A DNA stretch of 64,000 nucleotides from Sanderia malayensis (GCA_013076295.1 RQOL01000855.1:3410001-3474000); one strand, 5' to 3'. Counted from the first letter of the stretch, positions 1 to 25,926 are shown. Notes: generated by a model from the sequence alone, not told the origin. Numbers and translations are program-made.

Positions 1-14085
<14,085 letters not shown>

Positions 14086-15004
14086 CTGGCACGCGTTTCG
14101 CATTGCAATGTATTGTATTGTGCGCGATTGTGATGCATACACAGCCCAAGTGCTTGCCGTATTATTTTACTCTCTCGTAATACACTGTATTAGTGCTGTC
14201 ATGAGATACACCGTACACGCGGTTGATACACCGTATTGACGATCGGATGATGTGATTATCCTGTTGTTGCAAGCGTTGCTGTTTGCATCAAGTGGCAATG
14301 CATAAAGCAGCGACGCATGCGCGTTGTTGTATCATCATCGTTAGCGTAATTGTTGTTGTCAATTAAATTTGAGACGAAAAGATTTATTTTTTATTTATAC
14401 GAAGAGCTTGGATAGTATGTATGCTTTTATGTGAAAGCACAATAGTTTCGTACACTGATGCAGTGTATGATGCGACGTTTCTAGTACTTCTATGCACCAA
14501 GAAGACCTGAATTAAACATTAAACAATTTAGATGCTGTCTGCTGTGGAGCGATGCCTCTTGCCGTTGCACCACTCGTGCTGAGATGCCTAACGTAGTTGG
14601 CATTGCATTTTTTTCTCACGTGAACATTAGTTGTACATTATTTTTGTTTGCCTGAAGTGGATGATAATTGTTATTAACTAAACGTAACCGACATTGATTT
14701 GAAATTTTTTAATTGAACTTTTTTATTTTATTAATATCGATTTTTTGTTTATTTCCTTCCTAACATTGATAGATTTTTCTCCTGCTCAGCTAAGATAGAT
14801 TTGTTTTTGCAAATGTCATTTTGGTATTTGTATATTTTGATTGCTGCCATCTGATATATATATTTAAATGTGTATAGTGGTATAGTGAGTTGAAGAAACT
14901 TGTTCTTTCTCAAAACCTTCCTCAGTTGACGATGACGTCACCAGATGAAGCCACATGGTGGCTTGCCTCTCTTTCGTGGACCTCGTGGTGCCCAGGAAAA
15001 CAAG
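14086..15004. other. Intergenic region, ARHGAP39 3' side and CPSF3 promoter/5' UTR
   Basis: No exon is supported. The left part holds the ARHGAP39 3' UTR and the right part the CPSF3 promoter and 5' UTR. The 3' portion contains several out-of-frame ATGs (for example in GCCACATGG) before the CPSF3 start. Confidence 0.6.
14933..14940 (+). promoter_or_regulatory. Palindromic CRE/ATF site upstream of CPSF3
   Basis: A full TGACGTCA octamer lies 65 nt upstream of the CPSF3 start codon. CREB/ATF-type bZIP proteins bind this palindrome in animals. Its role here is inferred from sequence and position only. Confidence 0.5.
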
Positions 15005-18000
15005 ATGGCGGCCAAAAAGCAAGATGTCGATTCTGGAGAAGAAAGTGATCTACTTAAATTCACGCCTTTGTAAGTTCAGAAGGCTCTTAATTTTAAAGTG
15101 TTTTACCTTTGCATATCTTTAATTTATTTTGAGAGGTATTTTATGAAGATATACATATGCATATATTTGCAAAATCGATGTATTCGTAGTGTGCTTGCAA
15201 TGTGTTCTGAAATTTCCATCCATTAATATAGGCCCTTACTTGGAGCATTGTGGATGTTTTAATGGGCCCACGTTGAGGTTCAGGTAGAGATAATAGTGCT
15301 CTAATTGTTCCATTATAGAGGCTCCGGCCAAGAGGTTGGAAGATCATGTCACATTTTGGAGTTCAAGGGGAAGAAAGTCATGGTATGTTTAAACCATTGT
15401 CCATCCCCCCCCATTCACTATTCATGTAGCCAGTCCAGTCACAGATTTTGTTCCACGTTTTTGCAAACATTTTCTATTATCTTTGTAGCTGGACTGTGGT
15501 ATTCATCCAGGACATACTGGCTTAGACTCGCTGCCTTTCATTGATGAAATCGATCCTGCTGAGATAGATCTGCTTTTGATTAGCCAGTAAGTATTTGTAA
15601 TTTCTTGTTCTGCTACAGTGCCGTGCCATATCCTTCATTCTTAGTATCCATGTGACACATCTCTGTTTATTTTTACAGCTTTCATTTGGACCATTGTGGA
15701 GCACTACCATGGTTCCTTGAGAAGGTAGCAAACTGACTCAACTATTTTGCTTAACTGGCTAGTAGAGATAGCTGTTTGGAATATTGCTTGGTGCTAAAAT
15801 ATCTAAATATTTTTTATTGCAGACACATTTCAAGGGAAGAGTATTTATGACCCATGCAACTAAAGCAATCTACAGGTGCTGTAATGTTTTCTGATATTTG
15901 TTTTTTTTAATTGTCACTTATTACACAGTGTGTCCTCTTCTGTGTAGCTTGCTGGTCCCAATAAATCCTTTATTTTCTCATGAAAATTGTGAGGTAAATA
16001 TGTAATGTTTACAGGATGCTTGAAATGTTTAATTAAAGTCATTTTTTGTTACAGATGGCTCCTGTCAGATTACATAAAAGTCAGGTATGATCATATGTCA
16101 TATGATGAGCAAGAAAGCTATACCTAATAAATACAGATTCAAATTAAAATAGCCTGATTTTGATTATCATAGTTCTTCTTAAAGTATCCTATTGTTTTTA
16201 ACCTTATAGGTCGGTAGAGTATTCTTAGCATGCATAACAAATTTGTTTGAGCAAGCAACACTGAGTTGACATCTTTTATTTCTTCTATCTTTCAGCAACA
16301 TATCAGCTGAACACATGCTGTACACAGAGAAGGATCTTGAGAAGAGCATGGATAAAATCGAGACCTTGCATTTCCATCAAGAAAAGGAAGTTGGTGGTGT
16401 GAAATTTTGGTGTTACAATGCAGGCCATGTCCTCGGTGCTGCCATGTTCATGATGGAGATTGCTGGCGTAAAGGTAACAACCTCCACGCTTACTTCAATG
16501 TGTTTTAGTATAAGATACCATGCTTTAATTTTATATCTTTATAAGTGCAATGCTTGTTTGTAAGACTAGCTTTGGTCTAATTCTCTTCCACGAGCTCTAA
16601 CCTTGAGATTCAAGTCCAAAGGCTAAAGTATTGGGTTTTGTGGCCTGCTGCACATATTGTGAGAATTTTTTGTCAATAGAGTGTTGCTATGTTTCTTAGA
16701 TTTTATACACTGGTGACTTTTCAAGGCAAGAAGACAGGCATTTGATGGCAGCTGAAATCCCAAATGTAGCTCCTGATGTCCTTATCATGGTGAGAGCACT
16801 CTTCTATAAAACCATCTTCAAACTCTTCATCATTGTTCTTTTATATGAGAACAACTTTCTTTTTTCCCTCACTTGATAATGAGATAGTATCTCTCAAAAT
16901 GTTGCACTCATAAACACTCCTCTCCATGACATGATAAACGTTTATTCTTATTATGACAACCACTGAACAGACACGCAAATGTATTCATGATGATGAAAGA
17001 AGTATCTCTCAAAATTTCTTACTCATAAACACTCATGTTCATGACATGATAAAGTTCTATTCTCATCAGAGCATTTGTTTGACTTCAACCTATTAGTAGT
17101 GGATTCAAGCAATATTTACTTTGACCTCTTTCTACACTTGCTTATCATTTATCATTAACATTTTCCTCTAGGAATCTACGTATGGAACACATATTCATGA
17201 AAACAGGGATGACAGAGAAAGAAGATTCACAAGTAATTACTTTTGTTGCTCTTATTGCACCTGTCAATTACGAAAGTATGTTCCTAATACTTTGAATTAA
17301 TTTTATTATGTCCTCAGGTACTGTTCATGAGACCATAAATCGCGGAGGCAGGGTGTTGATACCAGTGTTTGCTTTGGGCAGAGCTCAAGAGCTGCTACTG
17401 ATTCTAGGTACATTTTTTCGAATTTACATAGTATTCAACATATTCAATGTTGCCATAGATTGTTTCATGTAGGATATCCTTCGCTAGTAGTGTTGCATTA
17501 AGGTATAGGGGCTGTCTAATTTTTTTTAGTATAGTCAGCGAGACTGAATACGTTCGCGAATGATCTTTTTCAGATGAATATTGGACTCAACATCCCGAGC
17601 TTCACGATGTCCCTGTTTACTACGCTTCGTCGTTGGCGAAAAAGTGCATGGCAGGTAAGCATACCTCACCATCATTATATCTTATTAATCCTATTCCATA
17701 ACGCCCTTGATCTAGTAATTGGGTGACGTGCAATGCATTCGCAGTTGATGCCTTAACTTAGCAGGCGGCAATGGTTTTGTCGATTTATTTTGAACAAGCA
17801 ATCGATTATCAATTTCGCTCATTTTATCAGTTTATCAAACGTATATTGGTGCAATGAATGAAAAGATAAGAAAACAGGTATATCTTTTTTTATTGTTTGC
17901 GTAATCTTGTATTTCGTATTGGCGATAATTATGTACTTACGTAATCGTCATTATCAATGCCTGTTGTATTGAATTTCGGAAATTAGATTTATTTTGGTTT

Positions 18001-21000
18001 ATTTTCATTATATAACGAAATTCCTTTGCTCTTTTTCCAGATCAATGTTTCAAATCCATTCGTATTCAAACATATCTCAAACTTGAAGGTAAGGACACTT
18101 GCTCCCAGCTTTATCCATGAAGATGTTTGGCTTTCTTATCTCCTCATTTCACATACCCTTGTACTCTCTCCTACCCAACAAGGAGACAGTAGGCTGAGAT
18201 CTTACGCATTATACGAAACTGTTTTTTGCCATTTTTAAGCAACTATGTCTATACACTATGCGCTATTTTCTTAATAGAGTATTGATCAATTTGATGATAT
18301 TGGGCCGTCTGTAGTTATGGCAAGTCCTGGTATGATGCAGGTATGACAATGCTGAATGAACTCTATTCTATGAGCCACAAAGCTAGCTCTGCGAAGCTCT
18401 TCACGCTGTACAGGCTTTCTGCTTTTGAAGGCTGAAATAAAGCTATGACACTGTATGCTGTTAATGAGGTCTTTTCTGTGAATCGCTGCTATCTCATCTT
18501 TTTTTAGAGTGGTCTGTCGCGAGAACTGTTTGAAACCTGGTGCACAGATCGAAGAAATGGTGTCATCATTGCTGGATATTGCGTAGAAGGAACCTTGGCA
18601 AAGGTGGGTAGTAGAACAGAATTCATTCAATTATTAAATGGCGATTTAAACGCTGCTTAAACGATGCTTGATTTTTCAGCGATTTAAACGCTGCTTCTAT
18701 TTGATTTGCCTTTTTCGTTCTTTGTTAGTCGTTGATGAAGGAGCCTGTTGAGGTGGAAACAATGTCAGGCCAGATAGTACCACGTAAAATGCAGATCAGT
18801 AAGTATTAATAATAATAATATTATATCATATCTATGCAGGATAACTTTTTCAGTAAGTATATTACTGCTATCAACAAGGGTCCTGTTGAAACTAAAAAAT
18901 TTAAAATAAAAAGCTCCAACTAAGAAGAGTTTGAGCATCAGTAACATCAATGTATTTGATGTTAATTGCCTCTAGTGTTCACAACCTCGATTGTTCTTAG
19001 TTAAATTGCATTATATTACTTTGGGTTGAATATACTGTTCTATTGACATTGAAGTATGACAGTACTTTGATATGCATGTATACTGGTATGTATATCCATG
19101 TATATGACAGTATGCATACCCTACATGAATCTCAACTCATCGATTTAAGCTATTTCTTTTTTCAGGCTACATATCATTCTCTGCCCATGCAGATTACGAA
19201 CAGCTGAGCGAGTTCGTCAACATTCTTAAACCCCCTCATATCGTAAGTGATTTTCACGATTTCCTGTATGCTGCAATCCTCCTGTGCATTCTGATTTGTC
19301 TGCTTTACTCTTGCTATGCCTACTTGTTGTTGCTGATCGTTGAATGATGCTCCGCAGGTTCTTGTTCATGGGGAGCAGAATGAGATGAGCCGTTTGAAGG
19401 CAGCCATCATAAGAGATTTTGATGAGAAAGGGGTAAATTGAACACTTCAATTTGATACTTCTTTCTTTTCCAAGCTTCAATGTTTTATCATGGTCATGAC
19501 TGAATGTGTTTCTGATTGTGTTCTGTCTATCATTCCTCAGATAAGTCATATCCAAGTTTACAATCCAAAGAATGTGCAAAGTGTTGAGCTGCACTTTAGA
19601 GGAGAGAAAATGGCCAAGGTTGGTATGGTTGATATGTCGAAAACCCCCCAAAAATAAGATTTCCTAACAAGAAATAGATCTCAATGTGGCTCTGTTACTT
19701 AAAACTAATCATCGAGGCAGAAGAGAATGAGGACAATGGACTGGAATGCGGCGAGGTTATGCTTTGCTATCGGCTTGGCTAATGAAATCTTATGATTTTT
19801 ATTCATTTAATAAGTCTGTGTTTTCTTTGTTATTTCCCAGGTAATTGGCAGTCTGGCTGCAGAGAAACCATCACAGGGAAAGAAAGTATCTGGCCTTCTT
19901 TTGAAAAGAGGCTTCAATTATCACATTATGGCACCGAATGACTTGCAAAGTGAGTAACGAAACTTTGCATTGAATTTATCATTGTCTGCTTGCTGGTAGA
20001 GTCCAGGCCGATCGTATGGCAAGTGGATGTCACCATAAGCAGATAAACCCACTTTTTCTCAGATAAAGTAGGTTTATCTGGAGAAAAACCCATTTTTTCA
20101 GCAATAAGTCACGTTTTCTGCAGATAAACCCATTTTTTCTGAAAAAGCCACTTTATCTAACAGAAAAAGTGGGTTTGTCTCAGATAAATTGGGTTTTTCT
20201 GTACAAAAAGTGGGTTTTTCTGCAAAAAAGTGGGTTTCTCTCAGTTAAAGTGTCAAGTCAAGGTTAGGTATTTGGGATGCCTCCGGAAGAATCGGAAAAA
20301 TCATAAAGTCATGTAGTGTTTTGGTGAAGAGGAAACGGCCTAGAGTTTCGAGAAAAGAAGCATACATACAACTTGAATTTGAATTCTTTAGTTTCTTCTG
20401 ACTTACTAACCGACGAATATAGTTTTGTTATTATTGAAGCATTTTGTGGATGTAAGAGGTGGTTGATGACTGTTTGAAGGCTTGACTTTAACATTGCGTC
20501 TACGAGCAATTGTTCACCGGCTAATCACTTCAACGTGCAGTAACGTTGAAATAACGCGTACATCCTTGACAATTAACTCAGCTTCGTTGGATGTGTGGTT
20601 AGCATGTGTGCTTGCCATGCAAGAGGTAGTGAGTTCGAATCCTCTGCGGTTCCGAATGGTTGGATAAAGTGGGGGAATTAAAAGAGGGATGGTACCTCGG
20701 GGATCTACCAGAGAAAGTAGATCCCCGGGGTACCGGATTTTTCGGCTGCCCGGTTCGGAATGATTCCCCGGCAGAAACGCCGAGAAAACCACCCTCCCCG
20801 GTTAGGATACTCAATCTAGTACCACCGGGGGACAATTGCCATTGCACAGTTGCCACTATAACCCCAAACCACTAATTTGCCAAGTGCATTGCACACATTC
20901 GAAACTGAATACCTTGTGGTGTGGCTTTTCGGCTCTGGCATTTGCCCCACTGATATACAATCGTAAAATTACTTATGCTCTTACATGAGCATGAGCGTAT

Positions 21001-24000
21001 CAATTGTGGGGAAACGAACACGACTTACTTGTCATGCGCCTACGTTTGGGGCTCGAACCGTAATGCTCTGCTTGAACTTGCCCTGCATTACGTCATCGTT
21101 TGGTTCGCTTCGGCTTAACAACAGCAACAACAGATATTTATCGCCCAACATGGCGTCGAAATTTGACTTGGAAAAATTTGTTCAAGAGCAGCTCAAGTTA
21201 ATACAGCTCGAAAGAACAGCGGAAATCGAAGAATGTACTGCTTCTAAACGAATAAAAAATGTAAAGGAGCTGGAGAAGACAGGAATATGCATTTCGAAAC
21301 TCTTTCTTGGAGCCCAATGCACTGGCCTTTATGGAAAGCACCTTGTTACACGCTTCTTTTTATAAGGAACCGTTTACAAGGAACCTACATGTAGAAGGTC
21401 AAAAAACTTAAGGAACTTTTACTACTAAAGGCCAAATCACTAAGGAACTTTTTAATTTTGAATATATTTATATTTCCGCACAATTTACAATTAGGAAGCT
21501 GGTTCCATCGATTTTCAGTACTTTTACATTATATGAAGCCTCTTCATGTTTTAACCTGTTATCTTTTCATAAGTTTATTGCAAAACGTTGAATTTAAATG
21601 CTTTTCTTGCGTCTGTACTAATTATGTCCACTAAATGCGAACTTAAAATTAAGGAACTATTCAGGAACTTTTAGAACTGGAAAGTGGTCAAAAGAGGTCT
21701 CAAAATAAGGAACTTAAAGAACTAGGCAGTGGTGATTTCTAAAAAAAATGAACAAGGGGGGCTCCCCCAAAGCAAAACCACCAGAGTGGGTGTGGTTTTT
21801 TGTGACCACGCCCATACGTTCATTGGCACAAATATAAAAACCAGTGCTCACACAAATCAAACCAGGCCAAACAATGGTTTATAAGCTTTTCAAGGAAGAG
21901 AAACAACTGAATAAGACAGGGGATACGAGAATTAAAATCTGGCAAGCAACTGATATCAGAATCTTTACAACTGAGGCCTTTAAACTTTAACTTCTGGATA
22001 ACGGGAAATTTTCCAAAGCACAAAAATCAAAAACTGTTTGGGGGGCTGAGCATTTTACCAAGGGGGGCTCCGCCCCCCTGCGTCCCCCTAGAAATCACCA
22101 CTGGAACTAGGCCCTGAGCTAGGTTCCTTATAAAAAAGAAGCGTGTACTCTTGTTTGGACTGCTGTACATATGCATGTATAATAAACAATATGTATCTGA
22201 CTATAAAAATAAACTTATTTCGCACTACTATATTCTACGAAATTTGGTTTTTCGAGATTGTTTTGCACTTTAAATTTTTCCTGATCATTATTAATATTCA
22301 TTTTCGTGCAAATAATCGTGTTTCTAAGCACAATTTCAAGTTGTATGCTTCTTTTCTCGAAACTCGACCCTGTGTCCTCTTCACCAAAATACTACATTAC
22401 GTGAGAATTTGTCGGCCTCTTTGAAAAAAAGTGATGGACTCGATTTTACTTTGCTTTCGTTCAGAGTAAAATTTCAATGATGGAGGATTGACACTTCATA
22501 AGCCCATCAAAATCTGCTGCGAAAATCCATCATTTTTGCATGTTGCACGATCAATTTTTATCACGTTGGTACAATACCAAAAAAAGTGATGGCGAAAAGT
22601 GATCGTGTAACTCGGCCTTAACACGTATATGGACATGCACCTACGAATGCTTTCTTTTAACAGACTACACAGATTTATCTACGAGTTCAATTAATCAAAG
22701 ACAGATACTGAGCTTCAAGGCTCCGTTTAGTCATATCTACGACTGCTTGAAAACACTGGCTGGCAACGTGGACAAGGTGGACGTGCAAGGCAAAGCAGGA
22801 CTTCGAGTATTTGATGCTATTACAGTCATACAAGACAAGGATAACGTGGTTATAGAGGTACGCATGAACAACAGATATGTGCTCTTATAAACTGTATTCG
22901 GTGGACAAATAGGGCAGATAGTAGACTGTGTTCTGTGGGCAAATGAGAAAGACAATAGATCGTGCTCAGTGGACAACTGAGATTGATTGTGATCAGTGGA
23001 CAACTGAGACTGATTGTGCTCGGTGGACAAATAGGGCAGACGCAGATAGTAGACTGTGTTCTGTGGGCAAATAAGAAAGATGATAGATTGTGCTCGGTGG
23101 ACAATCGAGTGTTCTTTTTCAATTTTTATTTTGCTCTCTCTTGTTTCATATTTTAGTTTGGGATTTTTTGTTTACGTTAGTGTTTTGCTTTGTGTTCTGT
23201 CTCACTTCATTGTTTTACTCTGCTCTGTTGTTTATTTTACAGTGGTCTGCCAATCCAATCACTGACATGTACGCAGATTGTGTGCTCACAGTTGTACTCC
23301 AAGTTGAGGGGAATCCTGACTACTACAAAGGTGATTTGGTCTCTTAATCATTGTTGTTCATTGTACAGGATTATATATTAAAATCTTAGCTATTGCTAGC
23401 TACTTCTGACCTCCCTGCATTATAACAGTCTCTGAACATACATGTATATATTAACTATGACTCTTCTTGGATTAACACCAAAGGCTGCGCATGAAAGGCA
23501 TAGTTTATTGACATGGCATGTCTACAGATCATAGCGATGGGCTTATTGACTGATGTTGATCATAACAGTGGACTGGTACTGGATTGTGCTGTGTTGACTG
23601 GATTTATTTGATTTTTTAGCTAATAAAGATTTTTATCTGACCTCTTCTGGAAATTTCCATGACCGACTTGTAAATCTACTTGGTGAGAAATACGGCAATG
23701 ATAGTGTGGAAGAAAGCGAAGATGGTACATCGATAACAATTACAGTGGATAGTGTTGTTGCTGTTATCGATCTTGAAACGCTGGTACGTAGCTATTGTTC
23801 TATCGTTTTTGTTCTTATCGTTTTATTTATAAGCAAAGTTCTGGCTCCCTTGGACTTTGAAAGTTTCAGATGACATATACAAACAGGTCCAACCTAACTC
23901 GAACCTTGGTGTGTAGAATTTTCGCGGTTTTGTTTTATTTAATTCTGCTATCAATCTTCAGGTAGCACGCAAAATTTCTTTCTTTCGTTGTTTGTATACG

Positions 24001-24421
24001 CATTGTTTACGAACGGCAACCGTGGATGCTAAGGACCAGAATACCACACCCTCAAGAAACACCCGTTTGGTTGGGTCACTTGTTGAGGGTGTGTTATTCT
24101 GTCTTGTCTTTTGAAATTGGAAGTTACAGACTACTTTCTTTATTTTTCTGGCTAAATTCAAATTGTAACTCTAACTCGTCTGGGTTTAACCCAATCGTCT
24201 GTGCCTGGACCTATTTACCCAATCTATGTTAACAATATCCATATATCATAAGCATTCAACCATTATTATTGAATATTTTTGTACTGTTCTTATTGGATTT
24301 CATATGCTGTTTTTCTTGGATTTCATTTCAGTCTGTGGAATGCACGGATGAATCCTTACATCACCTGATTACTGCCACCGTCAGCAATTTGAGCCAGGCA
24401 ATGACACCCATAACGACGTAG
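15005..24421 (+). CDS. CPSF3: Cleavage and polyadenylation specificity factor subunit 3 (CPSF73), complete
   Basis: This is the metallo-beta-lactamase/beta-CASP endonuclease that cuts pre-mRNA 3' ends in the nuclear CPSF complex (and histone pre-mRNA). Exons: 15005-15069, 15319-15382, 15489-15586, 15679-15724, 15823-15875, 16055-16084, 16296-16473, 16700-16789, 17172-17232, 17318-17407, 17574-17654, 17831-17877, 18041-18088, 18278-18340, 18508-18603, 18729-18798, 19166-19242, 19358-19432, 19541-19618, 19841-19949, 22664-22857, 23243-23330, 23620-23783 and 24332-24421. They total 684 codons plus stop, the same length as the human protein. Zinc ligands are all visible: SHFHLDH (H76, H78, D80, H81), NAGHVLGA (H163), TGD (D184), SFSAH (H401) and LVHGEQNEM (H423). 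The 30-nt exon 6 is a microexon. The start ATG at 15005 follows AACAAG. The long intron 20 (19950-22663) hosts a SINE composite, a MITE and a hAT element. Confidence 0.97.
16887..17060. repeat. Imperfect ~115-bp tandem duplication in a CPSF3 intron
   Basis: Two diverged copies share GTATCTCTCAAAAT, CTCATAAACACTC and CATGACATGATAAA in the same order, offset by about 115 bp. They lie between the exons ending at 16789 and starting at 17172. Confidence 0.6.
20037..20255. repeat. Alternating inverted/direct CAGATAAACCCACTTTTT repeat cluster
   Basis: The tract repeatedly alternates the word AAACCCACTTTTT with its complement AAAAAGTGGGTTT, together with CAGATAAA words, so it can fold into many alternative hairpins. 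It lies 90 bp downstream of the CPSF3 exon ending at 19949. It is probably a decayed miniature inverted-repeat element. No target duplication was found. Confidence 0.6.
20588..21420 (+). mobile_element. SINE-like composite repeat, copy A, in CPSF3 intron 20
   Basis: The left end resembles a tRNA, with an A-box-like TGTGGTTAGCATGTG and a B-box GAGTTCGAATCC at 20631-20642. Next come a hairpin (20691-20734, GGTACC ends with arms around CGGGGATCTAC), a GC-rich body with a CGGCAGAAACGCCG palindrome, and a region including a gene fragment (21150 onward). The segment is nearly identical to 46803-47633 in a PSMD2 intron, and the head plus hairpin also match 45304-45560. Box A/B promoters define tRNA-derived SINEs. 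The 3' part extends into the left end of the MITE at 21349 in both long copies, so the whole composite was copied as a unit. Confidence 0.75.
21150..21348 (+). pseudogene. Captured first-exon fragment resembling helicase IGHMBP2, copy A
   Basis: An ATG-initiated frame encodes about 66 residues ([14 protein letters not shown]..., [37 protein letters not shown]). It matches the N-terminus of IGHMBP2/SMUBP-2, a superfamily 1 DNA/RNA helicase, by motif order and spacing (FV.(K/E)QL.L..LER.AE.EE, KEL...G(V/I)C..KL, TGLYG..LVT). The frame then runs into a MITE terminal repeat and stops. No helicase domain follows, so it is a non-functional fragment carried by a repeat. Recognition is from memory of the family, not a search. 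Confidence 0.65.
21349..22145. mobile_element. TA-flanked MITE (CACGC...TATAAG family) in CPSF3 intron 20
   Basis: Terminal inverted repeats begin CACGCTTCTTTTTATAAGG on the left and are mirrored on the right, ending at 22145. They are flanked by TA on both sides (21347-21348 and 22146-22147), as in Tc1/mariner-type insertions. The interior is rich in AAGGAACTT words and has no transposase. A hAT-like element is nested inside (21727-22103). Confidence 0.8.
21727..22103. mobile_element. Nested non-autonomous hAT-like element
   Basis: The termini are CAGTGGTGATTTCTA and its exact inverse TAGAAATCACCACTG. They are flanked by an exact 8-bp direct repeat GAACTAGG (21719-21726 and 22104-22111). 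An 8-bp duplication with CAG(T/G)GGTG ends is characteristic of hAT transposons. The 377-bp body encodes no transposase. It interrupts the MITE at 21349-22145 and is therefore younger. Confidence 0.88.
22893..23105. repeat. Minisatellite in a CPSF3 intron
   Basis: Short units around TTGTGCTCGGTGGACAA and TGTTCTGTGGGCAAAT(A/G)AG recur several times, with a larger repeat of roughly 130-140 bp (GATAGTAGACTGTGTTCTGTGGGC occurs twice). Open frames on the minus strand here are artefacts of this repeat. Confidence 0.75.
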
Positions 24422-24437
24422 TACTACTACTGCTGTA

Positions 24438-24507
24438 CTTAATAAAACGCGGAACCACCCAAATCCATCCAAAACGATCAAAAACACGGTTCCGCGTTTT
24501 AGTAAGG
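24438..24507. repeat. Hairpin repeat overlapping the CPSF3 poly(A) signal
   Basis: The left arm (ACTTAATAAAACGCGGAACC) and the right arm (beginning CGGTTCCGCG, ending TTAGTAAGG) are inverted copies of about 21 bp with about 3 mismatches, separated by a roughly 28-nt loop. The left arm contains AATAAA (24441-24446), about 20 nt after the CPSF3 stop codon, the best candidate poly(A) signal. It is probably a tiny MITE domesticated as, or inserted at, a terminator. Confidence 0.7.
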
Positions 24508-25926
24508 ACCCTACTAATGCACCCTACTTGAAACTGGCCGCTGAAAGTTACCATAAGTGGCTCCCAAAACTAATCTACAAACGCGTTCATTCATGTCTAT
24601 GTTTGATTACGCTGGAAGTGTAAAGATAGTGCCAATGCTAAGGGTGCTAACTGCAAATGAATGGCACAGTGCAGAGGGATTCAGTGGACAAGTTGGTTGC
24701 ATGGGACATTATCGGACAGGTTTATCATTGATTGTTTTTGTCATACAAGAAACTGCTATTTTGCTGACAATGCATATTTATGTATGTATTTGAGTACATT
24801 TCTGAGGGCTTTGTTTATGAAGAGGATTCTTATCAATGCATCTTGAAATACTACGCCATATCCGATAGTTAGCCTATCTGTATTTATATGGACCTGCATT
24901 GGAAACGAATCCACAGAAGGAAAGAAAATTTCAGTTTTGAATTGATGAGTGGTCTTTTGGGTAACGACTCTGTTCCGCTCTCTAATTGCTTTTAGAATTT
25001 TGGAAATTGGAATGGAAGGTTATTGCGTGAGTGATGAATCAGGGCGCGCGTGGGCGCCTCCCTTGCTCCTGGGCAGCAGTGATCTGTTTCTGTGCAGAAC
25101 GATTCTGACAGATGTTTTAGATGACTCAGCCGCCCAGCTGTTGTTGTGATTTGTGTTTACTGTGCATTCGATTTGTTGGCTTTGGATACAAAATTATCTG
25201 GCATTGAATTTTCAGGTCTTTCGAAAGTCCCGAACTATAACCAATATTGATGTTTATATTATACTTGCAATATTTATTTTGGAAGATATTTATGTGTATT
25301 CCTGTCCGGCTCCAGCTACACTTGTGTCACGTCTAATCACTTTTGTTGTTCGTTTTTATTGCATCTGTTAATATGGATACGCTGAAGAAGACTCCCTCCG
25401 CCAGAAATTGAAATGGCAAGCAGAAATCCTCTCCGTCTCATCTCACGATAAAAACATCTAAATCATTCGTGGCACCCATTTAAAAAGTCATCATGCAAAA
25501 GGCCAAGGAAATACACGTTGTTTTTAATAGGTATATAAGCTGTTGAATGAGTGATATGATTCTTGAATTGGTCAGCGTAATTAAGTGCAAATACTCTCGG
25601 AGATTATAAAAAAGACACCGTTAATTACCATAATCTTTTAATGAATAGGCTGCCATTTTTGTGTTGCTGTTTGCTCTTTGATTTGATTTTCCAGACACAA
25701 GAGGAGAATACAAAAAGAGAGGAACTGGAGAGAACAGAAGGCGAAGCAAACGACCGTGGTGATAAGAAAACAGTTCATTGATTGTATAAAGTGCATTTTG
25801 AAAGAGAGTACTGTCTGTATAATACTGCGTGCAACCTGGAAGACGAACGGTATTGAGATTCAGATCAACTAATTAAAATCACCCGTGGTTCTTCACAGTA
25901 AAGGTTTGTTTCATTCTTGGGGCAAG
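24508..25926. other. Intergenic region between CPSF3 and the secreted-protein gene
   Basis: No open frame here has splice sites or family similarity. The sequence near 25695-25780 (GAGGAGAATAC..., purine-rich) follows an acceptor-like TTTTCCAG and could be a 5' UTR exon of the next gene. Otherwise nothing is seen. Confidence 0.5.

Noticed and set aside
20985..21149. Upstream extension of the helicase-like fragment starting [10 protein letters not shown]
   Set aside because: The open frame extends upstream, but family similarity begins only at the ATG at 21150; the extension is more likely 5' UTR or promoter DNA.
22737..23122. Minus-strand frames with repeated [17 protein letters not shown] residues
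   Set aside because: They are translations of the minisatellite in a CPSF3 intron; no splice sites or family similarity, and periodicity follows the DNA repeat.
24557..25371. Several 60-80-codon frames between CPSF3 and the secreted-protein gene
   Set aside because: None has splice consensus, conserved motifs or a plausible start; treated as chance frames.
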